Assembly (NCBI GenBank): GCA_037954015.1
Contig: CM075693.1
Location: 1,302,001-1,366,000, forward strand
Reading direction: 5' to 3'
Length of the DNA: 64,000 bases
Source of the DNA: Psophocarpus tetragonolobus
Taxonomy: Eukaryota > Streptophyta > Magnoliopsida > Fabales > Fabaceae
Shown: positions 10,464-22,277 of the stretch, piece after piece
How the letters are laid out: each line of letters begins with the position of its first letter
Position numbering within the stretch: position 1 is the first letter of the stretch
Notes under the pieces: model-generated
The model's input: the letters and a program-made list of their open reading frames with translations, nothing else
Told to the model about the DNA's origin: nothing
Databases searched by the model: none
Made by a program: the position numbers and the translations under genes

Positions 10464-12381
10464 ATTGGTTCTAGAGGTCTAAACTCTCTTCCTACCTCAT
10501 TTATTTTTTCTTTTTGTTTTCCTATTTTATTTTATCTTTAATTTCCGCAATTTTTTCTAGCTTTCCATTGTTGTTTATCATTTCCATTTATGTCTTGAGT
10601 TTATTGTTTTGAGTTATAGTTTATTTGCGCCATTTATTTTTTACTTGATGCAATTTATATTGTTCTTTTCTTTGCATCTACGTCTCTCCCATATTCATTA
10701 ATTTACGCTTAAGCTTTGAGTTGGGTGCTTTCTTGCTTGAATTTTTGTTTTGAGAATTTATTGCTAAAAATCCATGCCGTTGTGGTGAATTCCACAACCT
10801 TGTGGTCAAGAAATTTAGACCAAATTCTTATGTTTCCTTGCACCTAGTTGCCTTGTTTTTGCCTTATTTTTAGCTTTTATTTTTCACTTTTATACTCTTG
10901 TGTAGTTGTCTATAAGTCATGTTTATAGTTTCCCATTTTGTCTATTAATTCCTTTTATGTTTGGCCTCTTTTGTTTTTACAAAAAAGCTTTTGAAATTTC
11001 TTAAATTGAGCAACATAGAGGGTCATACCTCATGTCTAAGTCTCTTTAGAGGTTCATGTGCTTTTAGTTTCAAGCATATTCTTAAAAAAAATTCCAAAAT
11101 AGTTGCTCAATTCCATTTGTCTTTATTTTCCTTATACGTATAATTAGTAGCTCATTTGTGTGGTAAAGGTAGTTCTTGTTTGTGGGTGCTTTCACTTAAG
11201 CTATAAGTTTGGTATTTGTGTTCAACAAATTACTAAAAACTTAACAAAACTTGAGTCCAGTGGCACACCAAACTACTAAACCATGAACACGTCTATTGCT
11301 ACTTTGCATTTTGAAGTCATTTCTAGTAGTACCTAAATTGTTGCTTTTAATTTTCTTTATTGTTCCAAGCACATAACTCTTTGTTATTAAGCACTAAATT
11401 CACAATCAATTTAGGTGCATCTAGTAAATATTCAAAAAAAAATAATAAGAGAACAAAGTCTAAAATAAAATACAAAAAAAAACTACGAAGGATTAAAAAA
11501 AAAAGAACAAACAAAAGAAAAGAAAGTTTGAAAAATTCATTTGATGTACCTAACCTAAAATTAGCAAGTGCTTCAACTTTGAACTTGGAACCTTAAAAGA
11601 AATTTTATTACTTTTGGTACACTAGAACTTGATATTTGTGTCTTTCTACTCTTTAATCTAGTGTCATTCTTAGGTATTCCATTGTGTGCTCTCTTTCTTT
11701 TGTTTACCTTTTAGTTATTGCTTGTCTTTTAAATCATTGTTCTAGTTTGTCTTATATACTCTTACCATTTAGTTAAGTGTCCTTTTGATTGTGTTATCTT
11801 TTATTGCTTTTTGAGTTTTTATTCGCACCTCCCCTTACTACTTTTGGTTTCTTTGGTTTGTGTGTTAGTGCCACTTTTGGGAGAAAGCTTGAAAAAGGAG
11901 CTTACCACAAGGGTAGCATATCTTGGAAGGTTGGACTAAGAGCCTAAGGGATCACCTCAAAAGGAAACACACCTAGCCGTGAGGACTTTGATTTGAGGGA
12001 GCATTTGGGGAATCATTTTTTGAAGACTTTACTTTTTCTTTAATTTGGGTGTATTAATTTTGTAGTTAGGAGTTTGAGTGTCCTTAAGGCCCTCCTTTGG
12101 TTGTAATAAGATTTAGTTAATTATTTAGTTTCTCGAAAATTAGGTGAAGAAGGAAGAAGTGGTACACTTCCTTCAACACCTTAGGAGCTCGATTTAGATC
12201 CCTTCTCTTTTGAATTTTTGCTTTAAAATTCTTGCTTTATTTTTCTTATTCAAAGCACTTAGAAGGATAAAGAGTTCCAAAGACTCATCAAGCCATTTTA
12301 GGCAAGAAAACACAAAAAGAGAGGAGTGTTTGTTTGTGAAAAGTTTTTAGCCACCTTTTTCCTCTTACAAATTCAAGCACA
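10464..12381 (+). other. untranslated leader of the gypsy element
   Basis: About 1.9 kb without a recognisable protein. It is T-rich at first, then A-rich (11430-11530). The Lys-rich open frame at 11360-11596 comes from poly-A runs and is not supported. Long leaders are common in plant gypsy elements. Confidence 0.6.
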
Positions 12382-13610
12382 ATGACATCACACACCCACT
12401 CTAATGCTCATAGTTATTCATCAAACAAGAGTGTAAACCAAAGAAATATTTCTAAATATTACACTTTAGAAAACTTAAACATGGACTTTAGGGAGTGGAT
12501 GGCAAAAGAACAAGAGAGAAGAGAAGAAAGAAGGAGAGAAAAAGAGTCCAAGGAGAAAAGAAAAATAAAAGAAAGAGAGGAAGAAAAGAGAGAAGGAATA
12601 GAGAAGAATAAGAGAAAGGAAAGAAGATGAAGAAAGGAGAGAAAGAAAAGAAAGAGAAAGAAGAAAAGAGAAAGAAGAAGCAAAAAGAAAGCATGGGAAT
12701 TGTGAGAATTACAAAATGAAAGGGATAGTCTTAGGTTCCCCATCTAGACATACCCATAGGAGTGAAAGCGAGGAAGAATACTACAATCATCCTAGGAGAA
12801 ACTCCCATTCATCCATGCATAATAATGGGGCCCCTCCAAGGGAGCCCAAAATTGATCTCCCCCCATTTCATGGGAGGAAAGATGTGGAAGCCTACCTTGA
12901 TTGGGAAATCAAGGTAGAACAACTCTTCACTTGCCATGAGGTAAGAGAAGAAAGAAAGGTTCCAATGGCAACCCTTAGCTTCCAAGGGCATGCCATGCAT
13001 TGGTGGGTTGGGTTAACCAATGAGAGAATCTGCACCAATATGCCTTCCATAAGATATTGGAATGATCTTAGAAGTGCTCTAAGAAGAAGGCATATTCCCT
13101 CTTGGTATGAAAGAGATCTTTTGGATAGACTCCAAAGGCTAAGGCAAACCAACCTTAGTATAGAAGAGTATAGACAAAAGATGGAACTTCTTATCTTGAG
13201 GGTGGGTATCATTGAGGAACCCAAGGCCACTATGACAAGGTTTTTGTGTGGGTTGAGCCCCGAAATTCATGATAAGGTGGAGCTCTTCTCATATAATTCC
13301 CTTGATGAGTTAGTTCAACTTTTTTCATCAAGGTGGAAAATCAACTTAGAAGGAAAACTTTTAAAAAGGATAACCCACCTTATGTAAAGAGGGACCAACC
13401 TAAGGGGAACTCTTTCAAGAGTTACCCCAAAGAGGAACATCCCAAGCACTTCAAAGAGCATAAAACATCACATGTAGAGGAAAAACCCCTACTACTAACT
13501 CTCATGAGAAAGTTAGTAGTATCAAATGTTTTAAATGTCTTGGGAGATGCCACATTGCCTCTCAATGCCCTACTAAGAGAAGCATCATCATGAGGGCCCA
13601 AGATGTTTAT
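12382..13610 (+). pseudogene. gypsy gag (capsid and zinc-knuckle nucleocapsid), frameshifted
   Basis: The first open frame (12382-12630) is an Arg/Glu/Lys-rich coiled-coil-like region encoded by purine-only DNA. The second (12716-13387) has the Retrotrans_gag core (PPFHGRKDVEAYLDWEIKVE, HAMHWWVGL, SWYERDLLDRLQRLRQ, SIEEYRQKM). A frame change near 13380 leads into a basic linker, and another near 13515 into an intact CCHC zinc knuckle (CFKCLGRCHIASQC) at about 13527-13568. In an active element this protein forms the virus-like particle and binds element RNA. At least three frames are needed here, so no full Gag can be made. Confidence 0.85.
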
Positions 13611-14348
13611 AGTAGTGAGTCTAGCTCACACTTTTCTAGTGAGAGCGAAGGAGAAGGGGTTCATGCATACCAATCTGATTGTGATGAAATCGCTTATGCA
13701 TGTGAGGGAGACCTCTTAATGATAAGAAGGCTTCTTGGAAGCCAACCTTTGAAAGTGTCCTCATCTCAAAGGGAGAACATATTCCACACTCGCTGTAAGG
13801 GGAATGACAAAATATGTTCTCTCATTGTGGATAGTGGGTCATGCTGCAATTGTTGTAGCTCAAGGTTGGTGGAAAAGCTAGCCTTGACCCCACTTCCCCA
13901 CCCTAAGCCTTACAAGCTTCAATGGCTCAATGAGCAAGGGGAAATGAAGGTCAATGAGCAAATCAAGGTTCCAATTTCCATTGGGTCTTATAAAGATGAG
14001 ATCCTATGTGACATAGTCCTAATGAAAGCTGGCCATATCTTGCTAGGAAGACCATGGCAATTTGATAAGAAAACCATACACCATGGTCATTCCAATAACA
14101 TCATCCTCACTCATAAGGATAAGCGCATTAAGTTGTGTCCTCTAACATCTTCACAAGTGGCGGAGGACCAACTCATCATGAAACATAAGAGAGATGAGGA
14201 GATAAAAAAAAGCAAAGTTTTACCCCTAAAGCTTGAAAGAGGTAAGAAGGTTGAGTTGGAAGTTGGTGCCCCTTCCAAGAAAGTCATTAGTAAAGGGAGT
14301 TTATTTGCAACAAAATTGGATTTAAAGGAAGCTCCCTTAACTAACTGA
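13590..14348 (+). pseudogene. gypsy aspartic protease region
   Basis: The 252-aa open frame continues from the zinc knuckle. It has the retropepsin active-site region LIVDSGSC (the usual plant gypsy form is DGGS or DSGS) and the later ILLGRPWQFD block typical of the protease C-terminus. In active elements it cuts the Gag-Pol polyprotein. The frame ends at a TGA at 14346, and the RT frame begins elsewhere. Confidence 0.8.
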
Positions 14349-14399
14349 CCTTTCTATCTCCTCCTTTGCAAAAAGGCATTCCCTATTTATTTCCCCTCC

Positions 14400-15342
14400 A
14401 CTTTTTTCCCTTCCAGTTCTAGCACTGCCATAGAACTTGGACATGAGAACCTACCTCAAGAGGTTCAAGAGCTTTTAAAGGAGTTTGGTGATATATTCCT
14501 TGATGAAGTTCCCAAAGGACTTCCTCCAATTAGGGTATAGAACACCAAATAGACTTGTACCTGGGGCTAGCCTGCCTAATAGGCCTGCTTATAGGACTAA
14601 TCCCATGGAGACTAAGGATATTGAATCTCAAGTCCAAGAACTATTAGAGAAGGGTTGGGTTCAAGAGAGCCTAAGCCCTTGTGCTGTGCCAGTCTTGTTG
14701 GTGCCTAAGAAGAATGGTCAATGGAGGATGTGCATTGATTATCGAGCAATCAATAACATCACAATCAAATATAGGCACCCTATCCCTAGGCTTGATGACA
14801 TGCTTGATGAATTGCATGGGGCCCAATTATTTTCGAAAATTGATCTTAAGAGTGGTTATCACCAAATCCGCATCAAGGAAGGTGATGAGTGGAAAACCGC
14901 TTTTAAGACCAAGTTTGGGCTTTATGAGTGGTTGGTAATGCCCTTTGGGCTTACCAATGCCCCAAGCACCTTCATGAGACTTATGAATCATGTCCTTAGG
15001 GATTGCTTAGGAAAATTTTGTGTAGTTTACTTTGATGACATCTTAGTGTATAGCAAGAGCCTAGGTGAACATGTAAGTCATCTTAGGCGCGTCTTTTGCA
15101 TTCTTAGGTCACACAAACTCTATGGAAATCTTGAAAAATGTAATTTTTGTGTGGAGAGTGTGGTGTTCTTAGGTTTTATAGTTAATAAAAATGGGGTTCA
15201 AGTGGACCCCAACAAAATCAAAGACATCCAAGAATGGCCCACCCCAAAAAGTGTGACTGAGATAAAGAGTTTTCATGGTCTCGCGAGCTTTTACAGGCGC
15301 TTTGTGCCTAACTTCTCCCACACTTTTCTCACCAATCAATGA
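14400..15342 (+). pseudogene. gypsy reverse transcriptase, frameshifted
   Basis: The linker before the RT (VQELLKEFGDIF) is in one frame at about 14463-14540. The RT itself continues in another frame from about 14540. Motifs in order are VPKKNGQWRMCIDYRAIN, PIPRLDDMLDEL, FSKIDLKSGYHQIRI, PFGLTNAPSTFM and the catalytic YFDDILVYS, then FLGFIV and the connection start FYRRFVPNF. All catalytic aspartates are present. The frame breaks after SFYRRFVPNFSH at about 15335, before the RNase H. Confidence 0.9.
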
Positions 15343-17171
15343 TTTGGTGAAGAAGGATACTCCTTTCCTTTAGGGTGAAAAACAACAAAAAGCCTTTGAA
15401 CTTATCAAAGAGAAACTAACCCATGCACTAGTTTTAGCTCTTCCTGACTTTTTCTAAAACTTTTGAGCTAGAGTGTGATGCATCGGGAGTGGGTGTGGGA
15501 GCTGTGTTGTTACAAGGTGGTCATCCCGTGGCTTATTTTAGTGAAAAACTAAATGGAGCCGCCTTAAACTACCCCACCTATGATAAAGAGTTTTACTCTT
15601 TGATAAGGGCCCTTCAAACTTGGGAACATTATCTTGTACCCAGGGAGTTCATCATTCATAGTGAACATGAGTCACTTAAGTATTTGAAGGGTCAAGGCAA
15701 GCTTAATAAAAGGCATGCTAAATGGGTAGAATTTCTTGAGACTTTCCCTTATATCATCAAATACAAGAAAGGAAAACATAATGTAGTGGCTGATGCTTTG
15801 TCTCGTAGACATACCCTTTACACCACCTTAAGTGCAAAGATTCTTGGATTTGATAATATTAGAAAAATGTATCTTTCTGATAAGGATTTTGGATCCATTT
15901 ATGCTGCCTCTACATTTGCATGTAAAACCCAAAATGGGTTCTTTGTGAGTGAGGGGTACCTTTTCAAAGGTAGCAGACTTTGTGTACCCCAAGGATCTAT
16001 GAGAAATCTGTTGACAAAAGTGAGCCATGAGGGTGGGCTCATGATGCATTTTGGAATTAACAAAACTCTTCTGCTTTTACAAGAAAAATTCTTTTGGCCC
16101 CATATGAAGAAAGACGTCTATAGACATTGTCGTAGATGCATTGCTTGCTTGCAAGCTAAGTCTAAGACAATGGCTCATGGATTGTACACACCCTTACCTG
16201 CTCCTTCTGCACCTTGGCTGGATATTAGTATGGATTTCATCCTTGGCCTGCCTCGAACCCAACGAGGTGCAGACTCTATCTTTGTGGTGGTAGATAGATT
16301 TTCAAAAATGGCTCACTTTATACCATGCCACAAAATAGATGATGCGAGCAACATCGCGGTACTTTTCTTTAAAGAAGTTGTCCGTTTACATGGAATTCCT
16401 CAATCCATAGTCTCTGATAGAGATGTGAAGTTCCTTAGCCACTTTTGGAAAACATTGTGGGCAAGGCTAGGAACTAAACTCTTATTTTCTACCACATGTC
16501 ACCCCCAAACTGATGGGCAGACTGAGGTAGTAAATAGATTTCTATCTACTATGCTTAGGACACTTCTTCGAGGAAATCACAAGTCTTGGGATGAATACCT
16601 ACCCCATATTGAGTTTGCATACAACCGGGTGGTTCAAAGGACCACTAAGCATTCTCCCTTTGAAGTTGTTTATGGCTTCAACCCCCTCACTCCTCTTGAT
16701 ATCTTGCCCTTACCATTCCCTTTTTCTGTTCACAAAGAAGGAATAGTAAGAGCGAATTTTGTTAAAAAATTACATGAAAGGGTAAAGGCCAACATTGAAC
16801 ATCATTCAAATGAGTATGCTAGTAAAGCCAATAGGGGTAGGAAAGAAATTATCTTCAATGAAGGGGATTGGGTATGGCTTCATTTGAGGAAGGATCGCTT
16901 CCCTACTCAAAGGAAGTCCAAGCTTAGCCCCCGAGGAAATGGTCCCTTTCAAGTCCTCAAGAGAGTGAACAACAATGCATACATATTAGATCTCCCTGAG
17001 GACTACGGTGTCAGTACTACCTTTAATGTTTGTGATTTTATCCCTTTTGTAGGTACTGATGAAGAAGATGAGGACCTATCAGATTTGAGGTCAAACCCTT
17101 CCCAAGGGGAGGAGATGATGCATTCTCCCCAGGCAAGGGCCCTATCACTAGGGCCATGGCTAGGAGAATAG
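15343..17171 (+). pseudogene. gypsy RNase H and integrase
   Basis: After a frame break (KAFELIKEKL is in another frame near 15390-15420), a 560-aa frame from 15489 has the RNase H (GVGAVLLQGGHPVAYFSEKL, HSEHESLKYL, VVADALSRR). The integrase follows, with an H-C zinc-finger region (HFGINKTL ... CRRCIACLQAK) and the DDE core: first D in WLDISMDF, second in IVSDRDVKF, and E in PQTDGQTEVVNR about 35 residues later. The C-terminal domain has GPFQVLKRVNNNAYILDL. The core looks complete. A one-base loss in the G run near 17107 changes the tail and truncates it relative to the 9-kb copy. Confidence 0.9.
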
Positions 17172-17370
17172 AAGAAGACATGGCTAGAGTAGAAGGAGGA
17201 AGATCTCACCTCCATATGACCATCAAGTTATGCAAGTCATGACTTATTTACTTGTAATTTTTATTTTAGGAACCTAGGATTTTTATTTTGGACATGTATT
17301 AGTCCATTTAATTTTCTAGGAGGTGTCTTAGTAATAAGAAGGGGTAAGATTAGTTTTTGGGCCTTTATTT

Positions 17371-17389
17371 AGGAAATAAGGGGGTAGTT
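17371..17389 (+). other. polypurine tract of the gypsy element
   Basis: aggaaataagggggtagtt lies directly upstream of the 3' LTR start at 17390. It is the expected plus-strand primer. The same tract precedes LTR A at 9661. Confidence 0.8.
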
Positions 17390-17863
17390 TGATAACTACA
17401 CCCTCTTTTCCTAAATAAAATCCAAAACTAATAAAGGAGTAATCTTGGCCCTTGGATGAGGTAGCTTGGGCACAAATTCTCATCTAAAGGAGGGGATTGA
17501 TTGGACTTTGGGCTTCAATCCTCCTCCCTTGGATGACTCCTTTTAATCCTAGCCCTTCCTTTCCTTCTTGACTTGTCCAAGAGGTTAGCTCCCTCTATAA
17601 AAAGGTGTTCCTTCACACTCTTGTATTTTTTACACTTTATTGAATGAAAAAACCTTGAGTTGGCCAAAATTCTCTTAGTGTCCACCCTTCTCTCTTTGAG
17701 AATTCCTTAGGTTTTTATCAAGGGTTTCATCCCTTGTGGTAAACTTTCCCTCTTAGGCTTATCTTACCTTAAGTGGCGCCTAAAACCACCTCACTTCTTA
17801 CCTTTCCATAAACCATTTCACCAAAGAAGAAAACCTCTAGAAAAAGATCAAGGGAGACATTCA
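17390..17863 (+). repeat. gypsy 3' LTR, 474 bp
   Basis: It begins TGATAACTACACCC and ends gggagacattca, the counterpart of 9661-10134. It has a TATA-like ctataaaaagg and the conserved R-U5 core cttgtggtaaac / gtggcgcc. It is followed by tcaac, but no matching left flank is available. Confidence 0.85.
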
Positions 17864-18515
17864 TCAACACTTGTAAAAAAAATAAAAATTTTAATGTTCT
17901 GGAATTCAAATTAACTTTAATAAGAATTCACTTAAATGGAGGACATCAAGTTTCGAGAGTGTGAATTCGTTGTGTCTTTACGGCTATGATGAGTGTATTT
18001 ATAGTTATTGTAGAGAGCATTTAGTCTGAATTCTTCACGATGTGAATATTTTGATATGATTAGGCAATTTTAATGGTTTAGATATGTCGTTCATTTGGAT
18101 AATATATGAGACATGACGTTAGTTGATTTGGATAATATATAAGACATGACGTTAAGGGATATTTGATTATGATAAGATGATTGACGACGTGTGTTTAGAT
18201 AGGACATAAAAAGCATACCATGAAGTTGTTATCACTCAGACCAATGCTTGGCCAGTATATAGCCGAGAGTGTGGTGAAGAACATGAAATTGTTATCACTA
18301 AGGGACAACTAATGATACATAGCCCCCTAATTATGATTGTTTATTAGTATGAAGTGACTAAGTTTAAAAGAACCAATCGGCTAAGGAACGATTAGGAATA
18401 CATAACCCCTAGACAAGAATGTTTATTAACATAAAATGAATAAGTTTGGAAGACTTGGTAGGCTAAAAGACAACCATGATATACTTAAGTATATTTAAAG
18501 AGATTAATTGGTATA
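17864..18515. other. intergenic, no gene seen
   Basis: AT-rich with a few imperfect short direct repeats (gatttggataatatat.agacatgacgtta twice near 18090-18155). No protein similarity is recognised, and it does not continue the broken CACTA TPase. Confidence 0.35.
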
Positions 18516-18663
18516 CATGGTCAGTATAAAGATTTTTACACTGACATTCAATCACAACTCTTTTTTTATGGTAAATTTGTTGACTTTATTCATTACTATT
18601 TTAAAAGTCACATAAATGAAAATGATTGAATGTCAATGTAAAAATTTTTTCCTCTGACATTAT
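18516..18663. mobile_element. small inverted-repeat element (MITE-like), about 148 bp
   Basis: The left arm ttttacactgacattcaatca is mirrored by tgattgaatgtcaatgtaaaa on the right. The imperfect match extends outward to about 38 bp per arm (tggtcag ... ctgaca). A TA lies at each outer edge, which may be a target duplication. It is about 730 bp upstream of the phosphatase start codon. Confidence 0.6.
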
Positions 18664-19187
18664 ATACAAATTAAATTTATATTTAAAATACACTAATAAA
18701 AAAATAAAAATCTTAAATGTAACTAAACTGGAATAAAATAATTACGGTTATTATTAATAAAAAAAATCGTATCTTTAAAACTCGTTAGGTTAGGGTGTAG
18801 TAGATAATACTTTTGAAACACAAAACTCGTGTCTTTAATTATGCTCCTGCAAGCTTGCACCATGCAGCAGTACAGTTGCTTTTACAGTATGTTTTTCCGT
18901 ATGGTATACGTATGATCTCTTTACAGCAATGAGGCAGCACCGCATACAAGTGGAAGTGGGTCAAGTCTGGGTTCTAGTTGTTCGTTCAACTTCAAACACA
19001 GGAGGAATAGTAAAAAATAAAGAAAAAAGAAAAGGAAAATATAATTTAACTTTTACATTACACATGAGAGGGTTTGATTGGACAAAGAGAGCTTTTTGGA
19101 ATTTTCGTCGTGGGCATATTCTTTCAGTACACGTCTCCGTCCTGAAAGCATCTCTCCAAAGATACTCTAACCTTTTTCTCCTTTTTT

Positions 19188-19195
19188 CTATATAA
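19188..19195 (+). promoter_or_regulatory. possible TATA box for the phosphatase gene
   Basis: ctatataa occurs about 200 bp upstream of the ATG at 19395, a plausible distance allowing for a 5' UTR of roughly 170 bases. Several other AT-rich strings lie nearby, so this is a guess by position. Confidence 0.35.
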
Positions 19196-19394
19196 TCTCT
19201 GTATTCTATTTCTAAATTAAACTTACAAGGCTGCATCCTAATATTTATATATTTATTTATTTATTTATAATAACAATAGAGACAGATCCTGAAAACTGGA
19301 GATCCCGTGAATCAATGGCTCCCCTCCTCTCCTGAGCCTCGGCATAACAACACCAATCGCCTCTTTCACTGTTCATTATTTTGGCGCCAAAAGC

Positions 19395-22277
19395 ATGAAG
19401 CTGGACAACTCCAACGGCCAGGCGCCCCTGGCCTCCGACGTTTCAACGCCGCATCCTGAGGACGAGGAGGAGGAGGAGGAGATATTCGTGCCGCCGCTCA
19501 ACTTTGCCATGGTTGATAATGGCATTTTTAGGTCTGGCTTTCCCAATTCCACCAACTTCTCCTTCTTGAAATCCCTCCGTCTCCGCTCCGTAATGTCAGT
19601 TTCATTTTCCATTCCTTCTTCTATTTCTCCCTCGCTTTTCTCAATTTCAAACTACTATCCAGGGATCCGTATATATAATATATATGTATGTATGCATGTA
19701 TATTTTTGGTGCAGGTGTTTGTGTCCTGAACCGTATCCAGAAACGACCGCGGAATTTTTGAAGGCCAACGGAATAAGGCTTTATCAGTTCGGGATCGATG
19801 GATGTAAGGTATGCACTATTCCCTTTGTGATCATCTTTCGTTATCTGATATGCTTCTGTTTTGCTATAATTTTGCTTTCTTGTTGTTAGCCTGTTAACTT
19901 GACTTACTTGATTCAAATGTCTTGCATATTTGGACTCTATGATAATCATACCTTAATTTTCTAATCCAATTTTGACAGATTTCGTATAATTTTCTTAATT
20001 ATATTAGTCGGTGTAACTACTTTGATCTGTTGCATCAGTGCTTGAACACAATTCAATTAGTTATTTGAAGATGAGTTTTAATACAATAAGATGCAGTGTA
20101 GATACTCATTGCAAATCCAAGCATGTGCATGCAACTGAATATATGATGCGTCGGGGAAATACACTAACTGTTTTTTCAGTTGTTTTAAGGGTTTGTATTC
20201 ACTAATACAGAGTCACACTGAGATTAATATCAGCGAAGAGGCTGTGTACCTTCACTTGTAGGACTCAGCGTGTGTCCTTTCTATGCCACATGTTGGTTAT
20301 TCAATTGCAACAGCTGGTTGTGACAGCTGGAGTAGAGCTGATTTTAAGAACAATTTCTGTGCTTTTTGGCTTGAAAATTATTAGAAATGGCTGTGAATTT
20401 CAATGCTCCTAGTAGAAAATATTGAATTTCTATCACGTGTTTGTAGGGCTGGCTTCTCTAGTTCTTTTCAGTCCCAGGCTTACTTCCATTTTGAAAGTGG
20501 ATTTTTTCTAACTGGAGCAATTGGTAGTAGCTTTCAATTTAACTAAGGAGGACACTTCTAGCTAGTGCAGTTTGCTGTCTCTCTAAATTCATAGGGAAAT
20601 TTCATTTAGATTTTATCGAAAAATCCTTTGGAAAAATTACCTTGGTTTACCTTTTGTCTAAGAATTTAGCAAACTATACTTTGTAATTTCATGTTCTTTC
20701 TACTACTCAATTTTTTCTTTCTTATAAGATTTGACAAACTGTTTTATGGATAAAGCTAATTTAAACACACCGAATCCCCTCTTTACAAGGTCCTTCCTAG
20801 AAAATCAGATTTTAATACTTGTGTTTCCTCTTGCACACTACGCAGTTGCACTGTCAATTGGTTCTCATGTTATCACATTGTCCTGGAAAGAAACCATTTT
20901 TATATTACATGTTCTATAATTAAATTACTGGTCTTTTTTGCTGTCTTTTTCCTTACGTGATTTCTACTTCTATATTTCTATCTATTCCCTTTATTTTCTT
21001 CGTTTAGCCAATCTAGGAAAAATGGCACTTCTGACCCTTTATTTTAGCTAATATCTCATATTCATTCTTATTGAATTCATGAAACAGCAGCCAGCCTTTT
21101 GTCCTGAAACAGTTCTAGAATCAATTATTTGCTTCATCCTCTGAAATAAAGCTGTTTCAGAATAAGCATTTGAATTATTCATTGGCCTAACAAATCTTGT
21201 TTCATTTAAGATGTTTAGCACACATTAACCTTTTAAGCTCCACCTACCAACAAAAATATTTATATTAGCTGTATAATCCACCTCATACTAAAACATCAAA
21301 ACAAGACGTAGGAGCTTTAAAAGAGAATCCGGGACATTCTGGAATGATGGCTTTAAAATGCTTCTGTTCTTATGAATTTGATCTTGATGTCTAGATCTTG
21401 TTTTAGATAATGTAGCAAAAATTTTGGGATTGATGAATGACTTATTAGAAAATTTTAAACTGATTCTATTTCCAAAATATGTTCCTGTCTATCACACCAG
21501 TCTTGTAGCTTACTTGTTCAGTGCAGACTCTTATTTTCATTTAGAATCAATCTTTTAGCACGAGTACGATGGTGCCTCCTACGCTGGATTTGTTTTGTTA
21601 TTTCTTTTTTAATTCTGAATTCTTTATGGTCTGGAAATGCATTTATCTCCTTTAAAATTGAATTGTCCCCTTTCATTAATTGCCTTCTTTTGCCTGGAAA
21701 TGTCAGGCAAGGTTGGAAAAAGTAATATGTTGAAAATAAAAATATAGTTTGCAAATTGATTCAAATACTGTGGGGCAGGAACCCTTTGTCAACATCCCAA
21801 ACGATACAATTCGTGAAGCTTTGAAAGTAGCACTCGGTATTACAAAATCTCGAACTTCACTATTCTTATTTTTTCTTTGACGAAACTTCACTATTCTAAT
21901 AGTACATCTTGTTCACTGATTTTTTGACCTGATTGGTGTATGTTTTTCTTTCTCCAGACATAAGGAATCACCCCCTGCTGATTCATTGTAAACGAGGGAA
22001 GGTATACACTATTTCTCTGTTCGTTGCATATTTGTTTTTATTATTATTTTGGATTATTAATCTCCACTTTTATGTGATTTACCATGAACAGCACCGCACT
22101 GGTTGTCTTGTGGGATGCATAAGAAGATTGCAGAGGTGGTGTCTATCATCTGTTTTTGATGAGTACCAAAGGTTTGCAGGTGCCAAAGCCAGAGTGTCAG
22201 ACCAGAGGTTCATTGAATTGTTTGATATCTCTTGTTTGAAGCACCATCCACTGCCATTTTCGTGCTCCAGGAAATAG
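19395..22277 (+). CDS. atypical dual-specificity phosphatase, PFA-DSP (Siw14-like), five exons
   Basis: Exons read from splice sites and frame are 19395-19594, 19715-19808, 21779-21836, 21958-22001 and 22092-22277. They total 582 bases and give 193 residues plus stop, with every junction GT-AG. The order is an acidic N-terminus (a Glu run near residue 25), the entry motif FVPPLNFAMVDNGIFRSGFP, CPEPYPE, LYQFGIDGCK, EPFVNIP and the active site HCKRGKHRTG. The catalytic Cys is near residue 128 and the Arg near 134, fitting HCX5R; the motif is split across the exon 4/5 boundary. The family (Arabidopsis DSP1-5, yeast Siw14) is soluble and hydrolyses inositol pyrophosphates as well as phosphotyrosine substrates in vitro. 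Intron 2 is long (1970 bases). Length and motifs look intact. The first ATG fits the family's N-terminus. A role in stress or phosphate signalling is inferred from relatives only. Confidence 0.93.

Larger units (their letters stand above)
10135..17863 (+). mobile_element. Ty3/gypsy LTR retrotransposon, main copy, degenerate
   Basis: The order is partial 5' LTR, tRNA-iMet primer site, 1.9-kb leader, gag, protease, RT, RNase H, integrase, polypurine tract, 3' LTR. PR-RT-RH-IN is the Ty3/gypsy order. I see no chromodomain after the integrase C-terminal domain, so the clade is left open. At least four frameshifts (near 13380, 13515, 14350-14540 and 15335-15490) make it non-autonomous. No 5-bp target duplication can be tested because the left side is joined to another copy. 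Confidence 0.9.

Noticed and set aside
11360..11596. 78-aa Lys-rich frame in the gypsy leader
   Set aside because: Produced by poly-A runs. Leader position, with no similarity to Gag.
12459..12743. Phe/Leu/Ser-rich minus-strand frames that look like membrane proteins
   Set aside because: They are the antisense shadow of the purine-only coiled-coil segment of gag.
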